A DNA stretch of 64,000 nucleotides, taken from the NCBI GenBank assembly GCA_010015745.1, contig ML978207.1, positions 156,980 to 220,979 of the forward strand, given 5' to 3'. The stretch comes from Setomelanomma holmii. Lineage: Eukaryota > Ascomycota > Dothideomycetes > Pleosporales > Phaeosphaeriaceae. Position 1 is the first letter of the stretch, and each line of letters starts with the position of its first letter. Positions 63,167 through 64,000 of this stretch are shown one piece after another. Both the position numbers and the translations under genes were made by a program. The notes below the pieces were generated by a model, which had not been told where the DNA came from, did no database searches, and saw only the letters and a list, made by a program, of their open reading frames with translations.

Positions 63167-64000
63167 ACGTGTTCCACCACCATCCCGTCAACACCACTAT
63201 CCCGTCCACCCCACCAAAACGCATACAGCTCAGCATACAATTGCTCCACAACCACATAATTAAAACTTCTAAGGTTTTAGATTAAGATAGATTAGATAGC
63301 TCTACATTGAGTTCTGTTGTGACCTTGTACATGACACTTGCTGCATGTTGGTGGTGCTCGTGTTCGTGCCTGCAGGGTCTGAGTTTGGTCACCCTTGTAG
63401 ACACCTATTTGAGCCTCTGCAATCAGCGCACGACCTTCCTAAGCCTGCAGCGCTCCTCCACGGGCTATATACTGTCGCCGCTGCTGACGTTTGCACCGCT
63501 GGCGGTGGTTTGCAGCACGTAGCTTTGAGTTCTCCTCTGTTAAGATTGCTGCTGAGTTCATAGCAAGCTGACAACCTTTAACAAGCTGGGCAATAGCTTG
63601 AGTAGTAGGGCTCTGAGATTGTCACTTAAGAAGGTCTCGTACAAGACGGGCTTGCTACTCAAGCTGGGTAGTTGTACGAGGCGTCTCTACTGTCCACGCT
63701 ACTGCTTTGCTAGCTGCTGTGCTTGGTGGAGACGGCGTTCTGACAACAGTAAGGCGCGATAGGACGTGTTCAGGACAGTATGGGATAAGCCCTGTTGCTT
63801 GGGAACCACTCTGGATGTTCTGCTCTGAGAGAACTAACGTGCGTATACGTGGGTAGATGTAGAGAAACTCCTCCTTGTCTACATGGAAGACTCCTTGGCG
63901 GGCAAGCTCTCCAACCTCATATCTACAGGATCCCTTAAGAGGAGAGAAGCAGCCAACATCAAGTGGCTGGAGGAGGTGTGACGTGTGGGGTGGCATACAG
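63167..64000 (-). mobile_element. Second pogo/Fot-type element, cut by the window edge
   Basis: The left terminus is proposed at 63167, after TA (63165-63166). It begins ACGTGTTCC, resembling the ACGTATTC start of the element at 44021, and likewise carries an internal duplication (ATCCCGTC repeated within 35 bases). It encodes a transposase relic on the minus strand. The other end is outside the window, so the terminus rests on similarity of layout only. Confidence 0.65.
63292..64000 (-). pseudogene. pogo/Fot-type transposase C-terminal part, three stops
   Basis: The frame enters from beyond the window with CMPPHTSHLLQPLDVGCFSP, the conserved end of the DDE domain. It runs through QLVKGCQLAMNSAAIL and a coiled-coil tail to a CCHC knuckle (CSKCHVQGHNRTQC) and a natural TAA at 63292-63294. 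Three in-frame stops interrupt it: TAG 63655-63657, TGA 63622-63624 and TAG 63439-63441. TAG after LE precedes QARLVRDLL, where Gln or another CAG codon is likely. TGA could come from CGA. All three fit single C-to-T changes. It differs from the element at 44021 in sequence and so belongs to a different subfamily. Confidence 0.85.

Noticed and set aside
1..64000. CRISPR arrays, rRNA and bacterial-type operons; tRNA genes by eye
   Set aside because: No spaced repeat arrays or rRNA-like sequence seen and gene structure is fungal. I found no tRNA by scanning for T-arm motifs, but a covariance-model scan would be needed to exclude one.
1..64000. Genetic code with TAG reassigned to an amino acid
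   Set aside because: YSH1 and SDA1, both confidently identified, end in TAG at the expected place, so wholesale reassignment does not fit; leaky decoding stays open.

Overview
The window is nuclear DNA of a filamentous ascomycete (Pezizomycotina). Genes lie on both strands, most introns are 45-60 nt, and housekeeping proteins (YSH1, SDA1, RSE1/SF3B3, CENP-X/MHF2, a mitochondrial PPR protein) have fungal-type sequences. Dothideomycetes is my best guess, by inference from style only. I see no operons, CRISPR arrays or rRNA, and no tRNA that I could support.

Layout. 1-5.3 kb: the 3' end of YSH1, an FMP42/SLC43-like transporter and an unknown helical protein. 5.5-8.7 kb: a structurally complete hAT transposon (8-bp target duplication, 21-bp perfect inverted repeats) whose transposase has three in-frame TAG codons. 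9-12.4 kb: two diverged paralogues of an unrecognised family. 12.4-23 kb: sparse, with a MIF-domain protein, MHF2, a GPI-type cupredoxin and a damaged APH-family kinase gene. 23-31.6 kb: dense housekeeping block with the divergent SDA1/RSE1 pair. 32-36 kb: an unusual tandem duplication (one copy nonsense-interrupted), a CxxC protein and a secreted protein with a premature stop. 37-41 kb: a tiny membrane protein and a bZIP factor. 43.4-45.5 kb: a decayed tandem repeat and an internally deleted pogo/Fot-type element, inserted just behind the stop codon of the PPR gene (45.5-48.5 kb). 48.9-59.2 kb: a histidine phosphatase with a 16-nt microexon, an RS-rich gene with a minisatellite and an assembly gap, and two F-box/2EXR-like genes. 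59.6-61.6 kb: a Gly/His-rich protein carrying eleven EF-hand/dockerin-like calcium loops. The right edge cuts through a second pogo/Fot-type transposase relic.

Together, the conserved genes cover mRNA 3' processing, splicing, ribosome biogenesis, kinetochore/DNA repair and mitochondrial expression. The accessory stretches between them hold transposon relics, young and decayed duplications, and genes interrupted by nonsense codons. The premature stops are almost all TAG, which suggests C-to-T (RIP-like) mutation at CAG or TGG codons. The most novel-looking gene is the calcium-loop repeat protein at 59.6-61.6 kb.
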